A DNA stretch of 64,000 nt from NCBI RefSeq assembly GCF_963676065.1, contig NZ_OY780933.1:558001-622000 (forward strand). The letters run 5' to 3'. The first letter of the stretch is position 1, and every line of letters starts with the position of its first letter. Below the pieces are notes generated by a model. It had not been told where the DNA came from. It ran no database searches and saw only the letters and a list, made by a program, of their open reading frames with translations. Positions 55,253 through 64,000 of this stretch are shown piece by piece. A program made the translations under genes and the position numbers. Source of the DNA: Maridesulfovibrio sp. Its GTDB lineage: Bacteria > Desulfobacterota > Desulfovibrionia > Desulfovibrionales > Desulfovibrionaceae.

Positions 55253-55936
55253 CTACCAGCTATCATCACCGAAGGGATCAGAACCGAAGCCGAAATCTTC
55301 AGTGGGTGCGCCACCGGTTTCGGGAGCGCCAGCGGATGCACCGGCTGCAGGAGCCGCGCCTTCAGCAACAGCACCGGCTGCAACGGTTACAACACCGTTC
55401 TTTTTAACATCTTCGATCATCTTGAGGAGTTCATCAACTTTGCCGATGTACTCTTCAACTTTTACCTGAGAAGTAACGAGGACTTTATCGCCTTCGTCCT
55501 TACCAGCAGCTTCAAAAGCTTCACACTTGCCTTTGTATTCAGCCATGGCTTTTTCGGTTTCACCGAGTTTGCCTTCAGCTGCAGCAAGTTTGGTTTCCAG
55601 ATCCTGAACTTTAGCAGCCTGTTCAGTGATAGTGGAACGGTATTCAGCGAGCTTTGCGAAGATAGCATCAACCTGGATCATTACATCGCCGGGCAGTGAG
55701 CCAACGGAAACGTTATCACCGAGGCCGGTAACCTGACCGGTTTTCATTTTAGCCAGTTCAGGATGCTGTTCGTAAATCCATGCTTTTGCAAGTGCTGCTG
55801 CAAAAGGTTCGAATTCGGCATCAATGTCTTTCTGAGTCATGTAACCCAGAAGTTCCTGTACAGAGTTGTTGCTTTCGCCACCCTTGATATAGGACACAAA
55901 AGTGCTCATGGGGAAAGTTTTGCGTGCTTCAGACAT
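55253..55936 (-). CDS. qmoD: QmoD, promoter-distal protein of the qmo operon
   Basis: 227 residues. A soluble N-terminal half (FVSYIKGGESNNSVQELLGY) is followed by a coiled coil (~85-140, VQDLETKLAAAEGKLGETEKAM), then a low-complexity Ala/Gly/Pro tail ending FGFGSDPFGDDSW. It corresponds in place and character to the conserved protein after qmoC in D. vulgaris (QmoD), whose gene contributes to sulfate reduction there. GGAGGAA precedes the ATG. Biochemical role unknown. Confidence 0.85.
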   Translation of the reverse strand: MSEARKTFPMSTFVSYIKGGESNNSVQELLGYMTQKDIDAEFEPFAAALAKAWIYEQHPELAKMKTGQVTGLGDNVSVGSLPGDVMIQVDAIFAKLAEYRSTITEQAAKVQDLETKLAAAEGKLGETEKAMAEYKGKCEAFEAAGKDEGDKVLVTSQVKVEEYIGKVDELLKMIEDVKKNGVVTVAAGAVAEGAAPAAGASAGAPETGGAPTEDFGFGSDPFGDDSW

Positions 55937-55957
55937 GGTTAGTTCCTCCTTGCTCTA

Positions 55958-57178
55958 TTACAGAGTAAAAGTCTTTTCTTCACGGACCGGCATGGGCAGA
56001 CGGCCGATGTATCTTGCATAAGTTAAAGCTGCGGTCCTGTAGACAAGGTGTCCAAGCTTGGACCAGGGCAGATAGACAAACATCATGAATACGGCGATCA
56101 AGTGCACGTAGTACATGGGATATGCGAGAACTGCGACGCCGAGAAGACGCAGGAGTTCGCACATTACGCCGGTACCGGCGATAGTCCAGATCAGACCGAG
56201 CAGGTACCAGTCATAATAGCTGGAACCGTGTACGGACTGGTCCTGATTCAAACGACGTTTGGTGAGCAGTACCAGAGAATAAACCAGCAGTACTGCGCCA
56301 ACGTTAGCAAGAATCTTGACCGGGTGCCACAGCGGCATGGGAGTGTGTCCTATATGACCGAGGAAAGGAATAATTTTTCCACCCCAGTGAGTTACAGCAA
56401 CCACACCAGTTACCACCATCAGGCAGATGAAAGCGAGCATGATGAAGCGGTGACCGTTGAACTTCTGTTCATCAGCTTCGTCTGTTTCGCCACATTCTTT
56501 CCACTTTGAGTGAGTCAGCAGTTCGTTTTTGCAAACGTCAATGAAACACTCAAGCAGGCTGGGCTTTTCAGATTTGTCACCTACAGCAAATACCTTCGGT
56601 TGATCTTTAAATGATGCAATAAGGTTCTTCACTCCTTTATAGAAGGTCCAAGCCATAAAGCCGAAGGCAATCATGAAGATCGGGTCAATAGTAAAATCGC
56701 CGGGGAACAGATGTCCGTAGACAATTTCACCATCTTTAAGAGGGAAGAAGGAACCGCGCACTCCCGCCATGATAAACCAGATGACCATATAGATCGCTGC
56801 CGGAATAGCAATAAGCTTGGGCAAGTGCTTGGGAGAAGCCATCCATTTACCGAAAATGGAGGGGGTTACCATCTTCTGATAGGCCATGTTACGCAGTGCT
56901 GCGAGCAAGTCTGCTGGACGAGCGCCACGGGGGCACAGGTCTGAGCACTGACCGCAGTTGTGACACAACCATATATCAATGTCGTTAACGAGTTTATCTT
57001 TGAGGCCCCACTGAGCCCAAACCATTTCCTTACGCGGGTAAGGATTATCAGCAGGCGACAGGGGACATGCTACAGAGCAGGTTGCGCACTGATAGCACTT
57101 CTTCAGGCTTTCGCCACCGACTTCCTGCAGTTCTTTGATGAACTTCAGATCCGGTTTAATGCGAATATCTTTATCCAT
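55958..57178 (-). CDS. qmoC: QmoC, quinone-interacting membrane oxidoreductase subunit
   Basis: 406 residues. The N-terminal ferredoxin domain has two [4Fe-4S] motifs: C28, C31, C34 and C38 (CYQCATCSVAC), then LCHNCGQCSDLC near 71-83. A membrane domain of about six helices follows, resembling cytochrome b of HdrE/NarI, with histidines for heme b. It draws electrons from menaquinol for QmoAB and AprBA. Its GGAGG ribosome site overlaps the qmoB stop. Confidence 0.96.
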   Translation of the reverse strand: MDKDIRIKPDLKFIKELQEVGGESLKKCYQCATCSVACPLSPADNPYPRKEMVWAQWGLKDKLVNDIDIWLCHNCGQCSDLCPRGARPADLLAALRNMAYQKMVTPSIFGKWMASPKHLPKLIAIPAAIYMVIWFIMAGVRGSFFPLKDGEIVYGHLFPGDFTIDPIFMIAFGFMAWTFYKGVKNLIASFKDQPKVFAVGDKSEKPSLLECFIDVCKNELLTHSKWKECGETDEADEQKFNGHRFIMLAFICLMVVTGVVAVTHWGGKIIPFLGHIGHTPMPLWHPVKILANVGAVLLVYSLVLLTKRRLNQDQSVHGSSYYDWYLLGLIWTIAGTGVMCELLRLLGVAVLAYPMYYVHLIAVFMMFVYLPWSKLGHLVYRTAALTYARYIGRLPMPVREEKTFTL

Positions 57179-57192
57179 ATCGCGTCTACCTC

Positions 57193-59481
57193 CTAGTAGC
57201 CCTTGAACGGGTTAGGACCGATCTTGATCATCTCATTAACAAAGTTATCGATCATATCGGGAACTTTGTCGTATTCATCGATGGCAAGCTCAGCCTGAAC
57301 AACACGCTCGGGTTCAACGCCAAGTCTGTTCAGAGAATCAGCGACGTTTTCCATGCGGCGGTTACAAAGCTCAGAACCCTTAACAAAGTGGCACTGGTAG
57401 TCTTCGCCGTATTTACAACCGAGCAGAAGAACTCCATCAACACCTTTTGACATTGCATCAGCAATCCAGATGGTGTTTACAGAGCCGAGGCAACGGACAG
57501 GAACGACACGAACATAGGGGGACCAGCCTTTACCGCGCATTGCTGCCATATCGAGTGCCGGGTAGGCATCGTTTTCGCAGGCCAATACGATAAAGCGGGG
57601 ACCACCGACTTCCATATCATCAGGTACATCAACCTGTTTAATCATGGAGCCGATCATATCGATATTATAGTTGTCGAATCCGATTACGCGCTCAGGGCAG
57701 GCACCCATACAGGTACCGCAACGGCGGCAACGAGACGGATTCGGCATTGGTGTTCCTTTTTCATCATCATCAAGTGCGCCGAAAGGACATTCTTCGGTAC
57801 AACGCTTACACTGTGTGCAGCGCATGAAATTGAAAACAGGATAGGTGTTATCACCGGAACGGGGATGTACAGAAACGCCGTGGTTAGCAGAGTTAATACA
57901 CTGAACCGCTTTCAGTACAGCACCGGCTGCATCCTCACGGGCCAGTCCCATAGACATGGGCTGACGCACACAACCGGCGGCATAGATACCGGTACGGCGT
58001 GTTTCGTAGGGGAAGCAGATGTAGTTGGAGTCTGCATAACCGTCGAACTGCTTGAGATCGGGGAATGCGGGACCCTGTCTGTAAACGAGGTTGATGGTCG
58101 GATCATGCGCGGTGGTGGGAACCATACCGGTAGGAACAACGACCAGTTCAGCTTCGATTTCAATATTTTCGCCCAGCAGGGTATTTTTGGCGGAGATGAC
58201 CATTCCGGCGCCCTCTTCCTTGATGGAAGTAACGGAACCCTTGGTCAGCATAACACCGGGATTATCCTGTGCTGCGCGATAGTAACGCTCGTTAACACCA
58301 GGCACCATCATGTGATCATAGATGATGTAGGCAATAGCGTCTTCATTCTTTTCGCGTACGTAGTTAGCCTGTTTAAGAGCAACAAGGCTGTTAAGCTCAG
58401 AGCTGTAAGGAAGATGTTTGTAGGATTCCATGTCTTCGTAGACGAAATCCTCTTCTTCTTCACCTTCAGCAGCTTCGGCAGCGGCTGCATCGTCAGCTGC
58501 AATCTGCTCATCAGAGCGATTAGCGTATGCTTCTTCTTCAGCAGCAAACTGCTTTTCGCTGAGGCGGGTATCAAGAACGAAAGCAACGGACTTTGCAGTC
58601 ATTTTGCCTTGCTTGACCATAGCTTCAAATTCAGCAGCAGTCACAACTCTGGAAGAACCGTAGCCCATGGGCTCTACATATTTAGTATCCTGGGGAACCC
58701 AACCGGTTGCCAGAACACAAGCACCCACAGCCATCTCTTCAACATTGCCACCGACTTTAACTTTAGCAGTATATTTACCGGGAGCGCCTTCGAGAGCCTC
58801 AAGCTGTGAGGAGGTCAGCACTTTGATTCTGGAATTGGACTGAACTTCAGAGATCAGCGCGTCAATTCCGGTTTCATGTGCTTCAGTGTAGGGGTAGGAA
58901 AGGGGAAATGTTTTATACATTCCGGCAGCCTTACCACCGAGGTTGGCTTCCTTTTCCACCAAAATTACGTCGTGATTGGTCTTGGCAGCGTAAAGAGCTG
59001 CGGTAAGACCGGTGAAACCGCCACCCATAACCATAACGACTTTAGTAGCGTCAAAGGCCTGGGATTCCCGCTCATTTGTTTTGAGCAGTTTGGTTACGCC
59101 CATCTTGACGTATTCGTTTGCCATTATTTTGAGGAGCTCAGGAACTTCGCCGTTAGGATCTGGCATGGTGCCGTCGGGATTCCTGAAAACCTTGATGCAC
59201 TGTTCACGCAAGTTGACTCGTTCGACTGCAACATTGTCAAAGTCGAAAATATCCCAGTCAACGCGGGGGCTAGTGCCGCAGATACATACTGCGTCAACGT
59301 TGCCAGCGTCGATATCTTCCTGAATGAGCTTTCTTCCTTCCTCGCTGTTAAGACGCGGGTGCACCTTTACGACGGAACAGTCGTTCGCGTAAACGCGACC
59401 AACAAATTCAGCCATTTCTTCAGCGTTCAGGTAAGGAGATACGCTCGCTTGGTCGAAATAAACACCGATTTTTTCGGGCAT
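57193..59481 (-). CDS. qmoB: QmoB, HdrA-MvhD-like flavoprotein
   Basis: 762 residues. N-terminal ~1-140 unit, then an HdrA-like FAD domain (VVMVMGGGFTGLTAALYAA near 147), two [4Fe-4S] motifs (CTQCKRCTEEC and CRRCGTCMGAC, ~553-600), and a C-terminal MvhD-like domain with cysteines (VRCLGS, GCKYGEDYQCH). An acidic insert of about 50 residues (~303-353, EGEEEED) interrupts the flavin domain. GGGAGG overlaps the qmoA stop. Part of the electron conduit to AprBA. Confidence 0.96.
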   Translation of the reverse strand: MPEKIGVYFDQASVSPYLNAEEMAEFVGRVYANDCSVVKVHPRLNSEEGRKLIQEDIDAGNVDAVCICGTSPRVDWDIFDFDNVAVERVNLREQCIKVFRNPDGTMPDPNGEVPELLKIMANEYVKMGVTKLLKTNERESQAFDATKVVMVMGGGFTGLTAALYAAKTNHDVILVEKEANLGGKAAGMYKTFPLSYPYTEAHETGIDALISEVQSNSRIKVLTSSQLEALEGAPGKYTAKVKVGGNVEEMAVGACVLATGWVPQDTKYVEPMGYGSSRVVTAAEFEAMVKQGKMTAKSVAFVLDTRLSEKQFAAEEEAYANRSDEQIAADDAAAAEAAEGEEEEDFVYEDMESYKHLPYSSELNSLVALKQANYVREKNEDAIAYIIYDHMMVPGVNERYYRAAQDNPGVMLTKGSVTSIKEEGAGMVISAKNTLLGENIEIEAELVVVPTGMVPTTAHDPTINLVYRQGPAFPDLKQFDGYADSNYICFPYETRRTGIYAAGCVRQPMSMGLAREDAAGAVLKAVQCINSANHGVSVHPRSGDNTYPVFNFMRCTQCKRCTEECPFGALDDDEKGTPMPNPSRCRRCGTCMGACPERVIGFDNYNIDMIGSMIKQVDVPDDMEVGGPRFIVLACENDAYPALDMAAMRGKGWSPYVRVVPVRCLGSVNTIWIADAMSKGVDGVLLLGCKYGEDYQCHFVKGSELCNRRMENVADSLNRLGVEPERVVQAELAIDEYDKVPDMIDNFVNEMIKIGPNPFKGY

Positions 59482-59487
59482 GTCGAC

Positions 59488-60726
59488 TTACCTCCCTATC
59501 ACCGTTTGGATCGCTTTGAGAGCGGCAGCAGTACCTGACTGGGCTGTCTTCATGACATCCAGAGGCTGCTTTGCACACCCGGCAGCGAAAATGCCTTGTT
59601 CTTCACCGCCGACAATAAAGCCCTGATCGTCAATCTGTACGCCGGAAGGAACCGGGGTACCAGCAAGACTGGGCTGCATACCGGTGGCAAGCACTACGAG
59701 ATCATGCTCGTTCTGGGCCTTGATACCGGTTTCAGCATCCTCAACTGTGACGAGAACGTTGCCGGAACCGGATTCTTCGATAACTTCAGCGACCTTACCT
59801 TTAACGGCATTGATCTTGTCATCGGAAAGAATGCGTTTGGCAAACTTATCGTAACGGCCCGGAGTACGCAGGTCGATGTAGTAAATGGTGACCTTTGCAT
59901 CAGGGAACTGATCACGAACATATGCAGCCTGCTTCAGGGAAGCCATGCAGCAGATGTAGGAACAGAAGTTGAGGTGATTTTCATCGCGGGAACCCGCACA
60001 CTGTACGAATGCGATGTTTTTGGGCTGTGCACCGTCAGAGGGGCGCACAATCTTACCATCGGTAGGTCCGCTGGGAGCTGCAAGTCTTTCCATCGCCATG
60101 TTGGAAATACAGTTCTTTACGGTACCTGCACCGAGGTTGGAAAGTTTGGTAACATCGTAAGGCTTCCAGCCGGTAGCGTAGACGATGGAACCTACGTTGA
60201 GAGTAATGACCTTTTCCTCATCTTTAAGGTCGATAACATCGACACCTTCGAGGAGTTTGAGGTCATCATCAGTGCAATTTTCTTTTTCTAAAACATACCT
60301 TGCGGGGAAAGCAAAAGGTACGTCAGTATAAAGAGCCTTGCGGTCGCAGAGCTTGAACTCGAATTCATCACTGATGTCGTTAGACAGTTTCTCAATGACT
60401 TCGGTAAGATCAACACTTCCGGGACCTACATATCTGGGCTTGATACGGACCTTGACGTCATAATTGCCTTTGGAACCGCTGATGGATTCCACTTCAGCCA
60501 AGGTAAAGAACTTTACGTTCTTATTGTTTTTGATTCTCTGAAACTGAATCTCCAATCCGCAGGAAGGAGGACACAGCTTCGGAAAATATTTATTCAGCTG
60601 CATCACCCGGCCACCCAGATACGGCGCCTTCTCTACGATGAAGACTTCATGGCCTACTTCAGCGGCTTCGAGAGCAGCAGTAATACCGCTGAACCCGCCG
60701 CCTACAACAAGTATGCTATTTGACAT
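59488..60726 (-). CDS. qmoA: QmoA, HdrA-like flavoprotein
   Basis: 412 residues. FAD-binding VVGGGFSGITAALEAAEVGHEV at the N-terminus; YLGGR and LCPPSCGLEIQFQR follow the HdrA pattern, and a second dinucleotide-type region has FVQCAGSRDENHLNFCSYICC. The final IFAAGCAKQPLDVMKTAQSG is the FAD-closing motif. It joins QmoB in the cytoplasmic module of the complex. CAGGAGG precedes the ATG. Confidence 0.96.
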   Translation of the reverse strand: MSNSILVVGGGFSGITAALEAAEVGHEVFIVEKAPYLGGRVMQLNKYFPKLCPPSCGLEIQFQRIKNNKNVKFFTLAEVESISGSKGNYDVKVRIKPRYVGPGSVDLTEVIEKLSNDISDEFEFKLCDRKALYTDVPFAFPARYVLEKENCTDDDLKLLEGVDVIDLKDEEKVITLNVGSIVYATGWKPYDVTKLSNLGAGTVKNCISNMAMERLAAPSGPTDGKIVRPSDGAQPKNIAFVQCAGSRDENHLNFCSYICCMASLKQAAYVRDQFPDAKVTIYYIDLRTPGRYDKFAKRILSDDKINAVKGKVAEVIEESGSGNVLVTVEDAETGIKAQNEHDLVVLATGMQPSLAGTPVPSGVQIDDQGFIVGGEEQGIFAAGCAKQPLDVMKTAQSGTAAALKAIQTVIGR

Positions 60727-60839
60727 TCTCTATCCTCCTGAACTCTTTGAGGCCCTTAGCCATAAAATGGCCCAAACCCGGACACCGACCTTAGGTCGCA
60801 ATACGGATTCAGACCATTTCAGTGCAAGCCGTAAAAGAA

Positions 60840-60866
60840 CGGCTGCGGGCTTTAAGCCCGCAGCCG
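60840..60866 (-). terminator. Strong hairpin between aprA and qmoA
   Basis: A perfect palindrome (cggctgcgggctt / aagcccgcagccg) with a one-base centre lies 19 bp beyond the aprA stop. On the minus strand it is followed by ttcttttac. It may terminate most aprBA transcripts, with qmo expressed by read-through or its own promoter. Confidence 0.75.
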
Positions 60867-60884
60867 CATATAGTCATTCCCGGC

Positions 60885-62876
60885 TTAGGTGGGGATGATC
60901 TGGTGGTATGCTTTTTTGAAGACGGTAGTTTCGCCTTTTTCAACGTCATACTTGGAGTTGACGAAGCATTTCCACTTGGAGTCATCGAGACCCATGAAGT
61001 CACCACGGTAGTAGAAACCGGGGTAACGGGACTCTTCACGGAATTCAATGTGCTGCATGTGCAGGCGTACAGTCCACAGTCTGTGGAACTGTTCCCAACA
61101 GCGCATGAGTTCGTGGAGGTCACGAGCAGCCAGTTTGTGAGAATCTTCTTCGAGCATTTCGAGAAGATGGAAACCGGTGTGCAGCAGGGATTTAGAGGTA
61201 ACGTACATGGTACCAACACCACCACCGTATTCATCAGTTGCCTTAACAAGACGCATCATGAAGTTTTTGGGAGTGATGTAATTGGGGTTAACTACGGGGT
61301 CGGTAGAGATTCCTTTACCTGCTTCGTAGGTGTACCAAGGCTGGTAGATTTCTTTAGCGAGATCAGCAGCATTTTCTTTCAGAGTGGGTTTGAAGTCCTT
61401 GTGGTCAGCAACCCAGCGTACCATCTGCTTACCAACGATACGGCCTTCAGCGTGAGAACCGGAAGAGAACTTGTGACCGGATGCGCCAACACCGTCAGCA
61501 CAGGTCCAGAGGCCGTTAACGGTGGTCATACGGTTGTAGACTTTACCGTTGTCAGCTTTAACTTTGTAATCTTCGGGAACCCAGTCTTCGTCCGGACCGG
61601 AAGTCCAGATACCGCAGCAACCGGAGTGAGAACCGAGGAGGTAAGGCTCGGTGGGCATGATTTCGGAACCGGAGTTTTCAGGTTCGATGTTCTGACAAGC
61701 CCAGAGGTTAGCCTGACCAACACACATGTCGAGGAAATCTTCCCATGCTTCAGATTCGAGGTGTTTCTGTTCAGCGGGGGAGAGTTCTGCGAAAGTGTTC
61801 TGCAGTGCGGTAGCGGTATCCATGTAGATGGGGCCGCGGCCTTCACGCATTTCACGGAGCATCATGTGGTTACGCAGACAGGTCGGGATAACGTGACCTT
61901 TAGCGTAGCCGCGATCTTCGTAAGGCTTGAGCATTGCGCGGTTAGTTTCGCAGTAGTCTTCGCCTTTGTAGTTGGTTGCTTTAGCTTTGAAGAGCAGGAA
62001 CCATGCGCCAACCGGACCGTAACCGTCTTTAAAACGAGCGGGTACGAAGCGGTTTTCCATCATGGTCATTTCAGCGCCAACCTGTGCACACATGGTGTAG
62101 GTGGAACCAGCGTTCCATACGGGATACCATGCACGACCCATACCTTCACCAGTGGAGCGAGGACGGTAAACGTTTACAGCACCACCGCAAGCTACAACAG
62201 CTGCGTTACATTTGAAAACATATACTTTGTTTTCACGAGTGGAGAAACCTACAGCACCAGCGATACGGTTGGGTTCGTTGGCATCAAGAAGCATCTTAAC
62301 GATGAAGATACGTTCCATGTAGTTATCTTCGCCGAGAGCCATTTTAGCAGCTTCAGCAACGATACATTTGTAGGACTCACCGTTGATCATCATCTGCCAG
62401 CGACCGGAACGAACGCAAGCGTCGCCGTTACGCAGGGAGAGACCAGCTGCTTTAGCAGCTGCACCGTCGAGGTTCTTACCGTCTTTTTTGATCCAGCAGG
62501 GAAGGCCCCACTCTTCAAAAAGGTGAACGGAATCATCAACGTGACGGCCGAGGTCAAAAATAAGGTCTTCACGAACGAGGCCCATGAGGTCAGTACGAAC
62601 CATGCGTACGTAGTCATCAGCGTCATTTTCGCCAAGGTATGTGTTGATAGCGGAAAGACCCTGTGCAACAGCACCGGAACGTTCCATAGCAGCTTTATCG
62701 AGAAGCATGATGGACATATCGCCACCAACTTTTTCGATCCAACGGCATGCTTCATAAGCAACACCGCAGTTACCCATACCACCACCGACGAGGAGCAGGT
62801 CGACGTCTTTTTCTATAAGCTCAGGTTCTGCGAGAGCAACACCTTTAGAAGCTTCTTTACTAGGGAGAAGAGGCAT
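60885..62876 (-). CDS. aprA: Adenylylsulfate (APS) reductase alpha subunit
   Basis: 663 residues, normal length. The FAD enzyme reduces APS to sulfite and AMP in the cytoplasm. FAD-binding DLLLVGGGMGNCGVAYEACRW opens the fold, and the typical GAVAQGLSAINTYLGENDADDYVRMV and HVIPTCLRNHMMLREMREGRGPIYMD follow. It ends KAYHQIIPT. GGAGGAAAC precedes the ATG. Downstream of aprB by 65 bp. Codon bias is strong, as in very abundant proteins. Confidence 0.98.
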   Translation of the reverse strand: MPLLPSKEASKGVALAEPELIEKDVDLLLVGGGMGNCGVAYEACRWIEKVGGDMSIMLLDKAAMERSGAVAQGLSAINTYLGENDADDYVRMVRTDLMGLVREDLIFDLGRHVDDSVHLFEEWGLPCWIKKDGKNLDGAAAKAAGLSLRNGDACVRSGRWQMMINGESYKCIVAEAAKMALGEDNYMERIFIVKMLLDANEPNRIAGAVGFSTRENKVYVFKCNAAVVACGGAVNVYRPRSTGEGMGRAWYPVWNAGSTYTMCAQVGAEMTMMENRFVPARFKDGYGPVGAWFLLFKAKATNYKGEDYCETNRAMLKPYEDRGYAKGHVIPTCLRNHMMLREMREGRGPIYMDTATALQNTFAELSPAEQKHLESEAWEDFLDMCVGQANLWACQNIEPENSGSEIMPTEPYLLGSHSGCCGIWTSGPDEDWVPEDYKVKADNGKVYNRMTTVNGLWTCADGVGASGHKFSSGSHAEGRIVGKQMVRWVADHKDFKPTLKENAADLAKEIYQPWYTYEAGKGISTDPVVNPNYITPKNFMMRLVKATDEYGGGVGTMYVTSKSLLHTGFHLLEMLEEDSHKLAARDLHELMRCWEQFHRLWTVRLHMQHIEFREESRYPGFYYRGDFMGLDDSKWKCFVNSKYDVEKGETTVFKKAYHQIIPT

Positions 62877-62941
62877 GTTTCCTCCTTAATTAGGTTTTAG
62901 ATTACGTGAATTAATACACCTAAGCCAATGCTTAGCAGTGA

Positions 62942-63427
62942 TTAATCCAGATCCTTCCAAGCTGTGGTCTTGTCAGCATCAGCAACGTCAAACTTCTGTC
63001 CGAGAACTTCTTTGGGCTTAGCCAGTTCAGTTTCGGTGAAGAGGAGTTCGCTGTCGAGATCGCCCGGCTCGGGTTTACCTTCATAAGGTTTGATAGAACC
63101 TTCAGCGGTAGTGCGGATGGGGAACTTGAAGCGTTTTACGTTTCCATTACGGAATTTAACGGTCCACATGATGTCTTCAGCGGAACGCATGGGGATAGAA
63201 GTACCGCCCATGGGTGCGAAGTCACCGTAGGGACGTGCTTCGATAGCGCCCTGGGGACAAATTTTAACGCAGGAGTAACACTCCCAGCATCCTTCGGGTT
63301 CCTGGTTGTAAGCCCGCATTTCTTCGGGATCCAGGATCATCAGATCGTTAGGGCAGATGTACATGCAGGCGGTCTTTTCGCCACCTTTACAGCCATCACA
63401 CTTTTCCGGATTGACAAAGGTCGGCAT
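62942..63427 (-). CDS. aprB: Adenylylsulfate (APS) reductase beta subunit
   Basis: 161 residues. Two [4Fe-4S] clusters bound by C10, C13, C21, C25 and C47, C50, C53, C57 (CDGCKGGEKTACMYIC, CWECYSCVKIC). The long C-terminal tail (LLFTETELAKPKEVLGQKF) wraps AprA in known structures. It passes electrons from QmoABC to the AprA flavin. AGGAGG precedes the ATG. The sat gene (ATP sulfurylase), a frequent neighbour, is not seen in this window. Confidence 0.98.
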   Translation of the reverse strand: MPTFVNPEKCDGCKGGEKTACMYICPNDLMILDPEEMRAYNQEPEGCWECYSCVKICPQGAIEARPYGDFAPMGGTSIPMRSAEDIMWTVKFRNGNVKRFKFPIRTTAEGSIKPYEGKPEPGDLDSELLFTETELAKPKEVLGQKFDVADADKTTAWKDLD

Positions 63428-64000
63428 ACCTAGTCCTCCTAAAAGGGTTTAATGTTATCAATCACCGACATCCTATAACCATTTATAATCTTGCCTAATG
63501 TTCAAGGCTCGTGAAATTAGTAACTATCAAGCCCCACACACGGTGTCAAGACGAAAGTGAAATTTAGAACAAGCTAATCTCAAGTCCGCAATACAAATGG
63601 TTCTGAAACACTGTTGCCAGTTCACGATGCCGCAAAAAACAGCACCGGTCTTTTCGCAACAAAACAATAATGTGTTCCATCATGGGTTGGTATTTAGTTC
63701 AATCTAGCCTTTAATTGCAAGCCTTTTTTTCAGAATATGAGATTTTCTTCACAACAACTCTAACAATTTGATTTTACACACCAAGAACGTAGAGATTCAC
63801 CTGATTTTCTCTAGACTAACTTCAAAAATACTTATCATATAATATGCACAATTCTTGATAGGCTTAAGAATAGAGATAATGAAGACAAACGATCTCGAAT
63901 ATCTTTCATACAAAAAACAGCTAACAGTTAAACCCTGCCTGCCCCTGCTCAAGATCTTTTTTTGGACCTCTTTTTGTGTCCTTCATAACAGACTATAATC
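63428..64000. other. Upstream region of aprBA, gene-less to the window end
   Basis: About 570 bp, AT-rich. It contains the predicted aprBA promoter (63521-63549, minus strand). No ORF of substance was found beyond it. Any gene on the right must begin outside the window. Confidence 0.5.
63521..63549 (-). promoter_or_regulatory. Predicted sigma70-type promoter of aprBA
   Basis: On the minus strand TTGACA (63549-63544) and TAGTTA (63526-63521) are separated by 17 bp, a perfect -35 and an acceptable -10. The start would lie near 63514, giving a leader of about 85 nt before aprB. Confidence 0.6.

Noticed and set aside
57865-58809. 314-codon open frame antisense to qmoB
   Set aside because: Shadow of qmoB; similar frames oppose qmoA and qmoC for the same codon-bias reason.
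60822-62900. 692-codon open frame antisense to aprA
   Set aside because: It is the shadow of strong codon bias in aprA. The product is His/Val/Phe-rich and has no domain motif, and the aprA reading is certain.

Overview
The window is a chromosomal segment of a sulfate-reducing Desulfovibrio-type bacterium (Desulfovibrionaceae; a marine, Maridesulfovibrio-like member is my best guess). The evidence is the dissimilatory sulfate-reduction block aprBA-qmoABCD at the right end, a D. gigas-type single-cluster ferredoxin, Desulfovibrio-type iron alcohol dehydrogenases, the anaerobic cobalamin (cbi) pathway, a cobA-hemD fusion and many Cache-domain chemoreceptors. No rRNA, tRNA, CRISPR array, transposase or integrase was found.

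Layout. 1-1674: the end of a sensor kinase and its sigma54-activating response regulator. 1845-2987: an exported thioredoxin-like protein and an exported peroxiredoxin. 3100-8363: two nearly identical iron alcohol dehydrogenase genes. A perfect sigma54 promoter precedes the first copy only, and two minus-strand genes of unknown function lie between the copies. 8499-14760: an ATP-grasp enzyme, several uncharacterised proteins, a 27-residue membrane microprotein, a double methyltransferase fusion and exonuclease III. 15041-19898: a chemoreceptor, three tiny genes, TrmJ-like tRNA methyltransferase and a TPR protein. 19926-25997: cobalamin genes cbiA, cbiD, cbiET and cbiF, with dinB (DNA polymerase IV) between cbiA and cbiD. 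26076-32704: diguanylate cyclase, YjbQ, a SpoIIE-type phosphatase, a cysteine-rich small protein, AmrA and a phosphotransferase. 32797-38105 (minus): purN, cobA-hemD and valS, separated by copies of a dispersed palindromic repeat. 38334-41667: a BPL_N/glutamine-amidotransferase-like protein and a FapA (DUF342) protein. 41698-45316 (minus): a flagellar-flavoured cluster fliJ, motE-like, truA and a FliD-like protein, with overlapping genes. 45342-49519 (minus): an exported protein, a Cys-rich microprotein, a chemoreceptor and ferredoxin. 49752-54631 (minus): a complete branched-chain-amino-acid-type ABC importer, livG-K-H-M-F. 55253-63427 (minus): aprB-aprA, a strong hairpin, then qmoA-B-C-D.

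How the genes work together. AprBA reduces adenosine phosphosulfate to sulfite and AMP. QmoABC is the membrane complex that passes quinol electrons toward it, and QmoD is its promoter-distal partner. The alcohol dehydrogenases feed reducing equivalents into this metabolism. The cobA-hemD fusion makes uroporphyrinogen III and precorrin-2, the starting material for siroheme, heme by the alternative route, and the cobalamin genes elsewhere in the window.

The most unusual region is the alcohol dehydrogenase duplication. The coding parts have been homogenised (about 500 bp are identical), the second copy has lost the -24 half of the sigma54 promoter, and an unrelated minus-strand operon sits between the copies. 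Other items for follow-up are several microproteins below normal annotation cut-offs, the dispersed repeat, two stem-loops between livK and livH, and the hairpin between aprA and qmoA.
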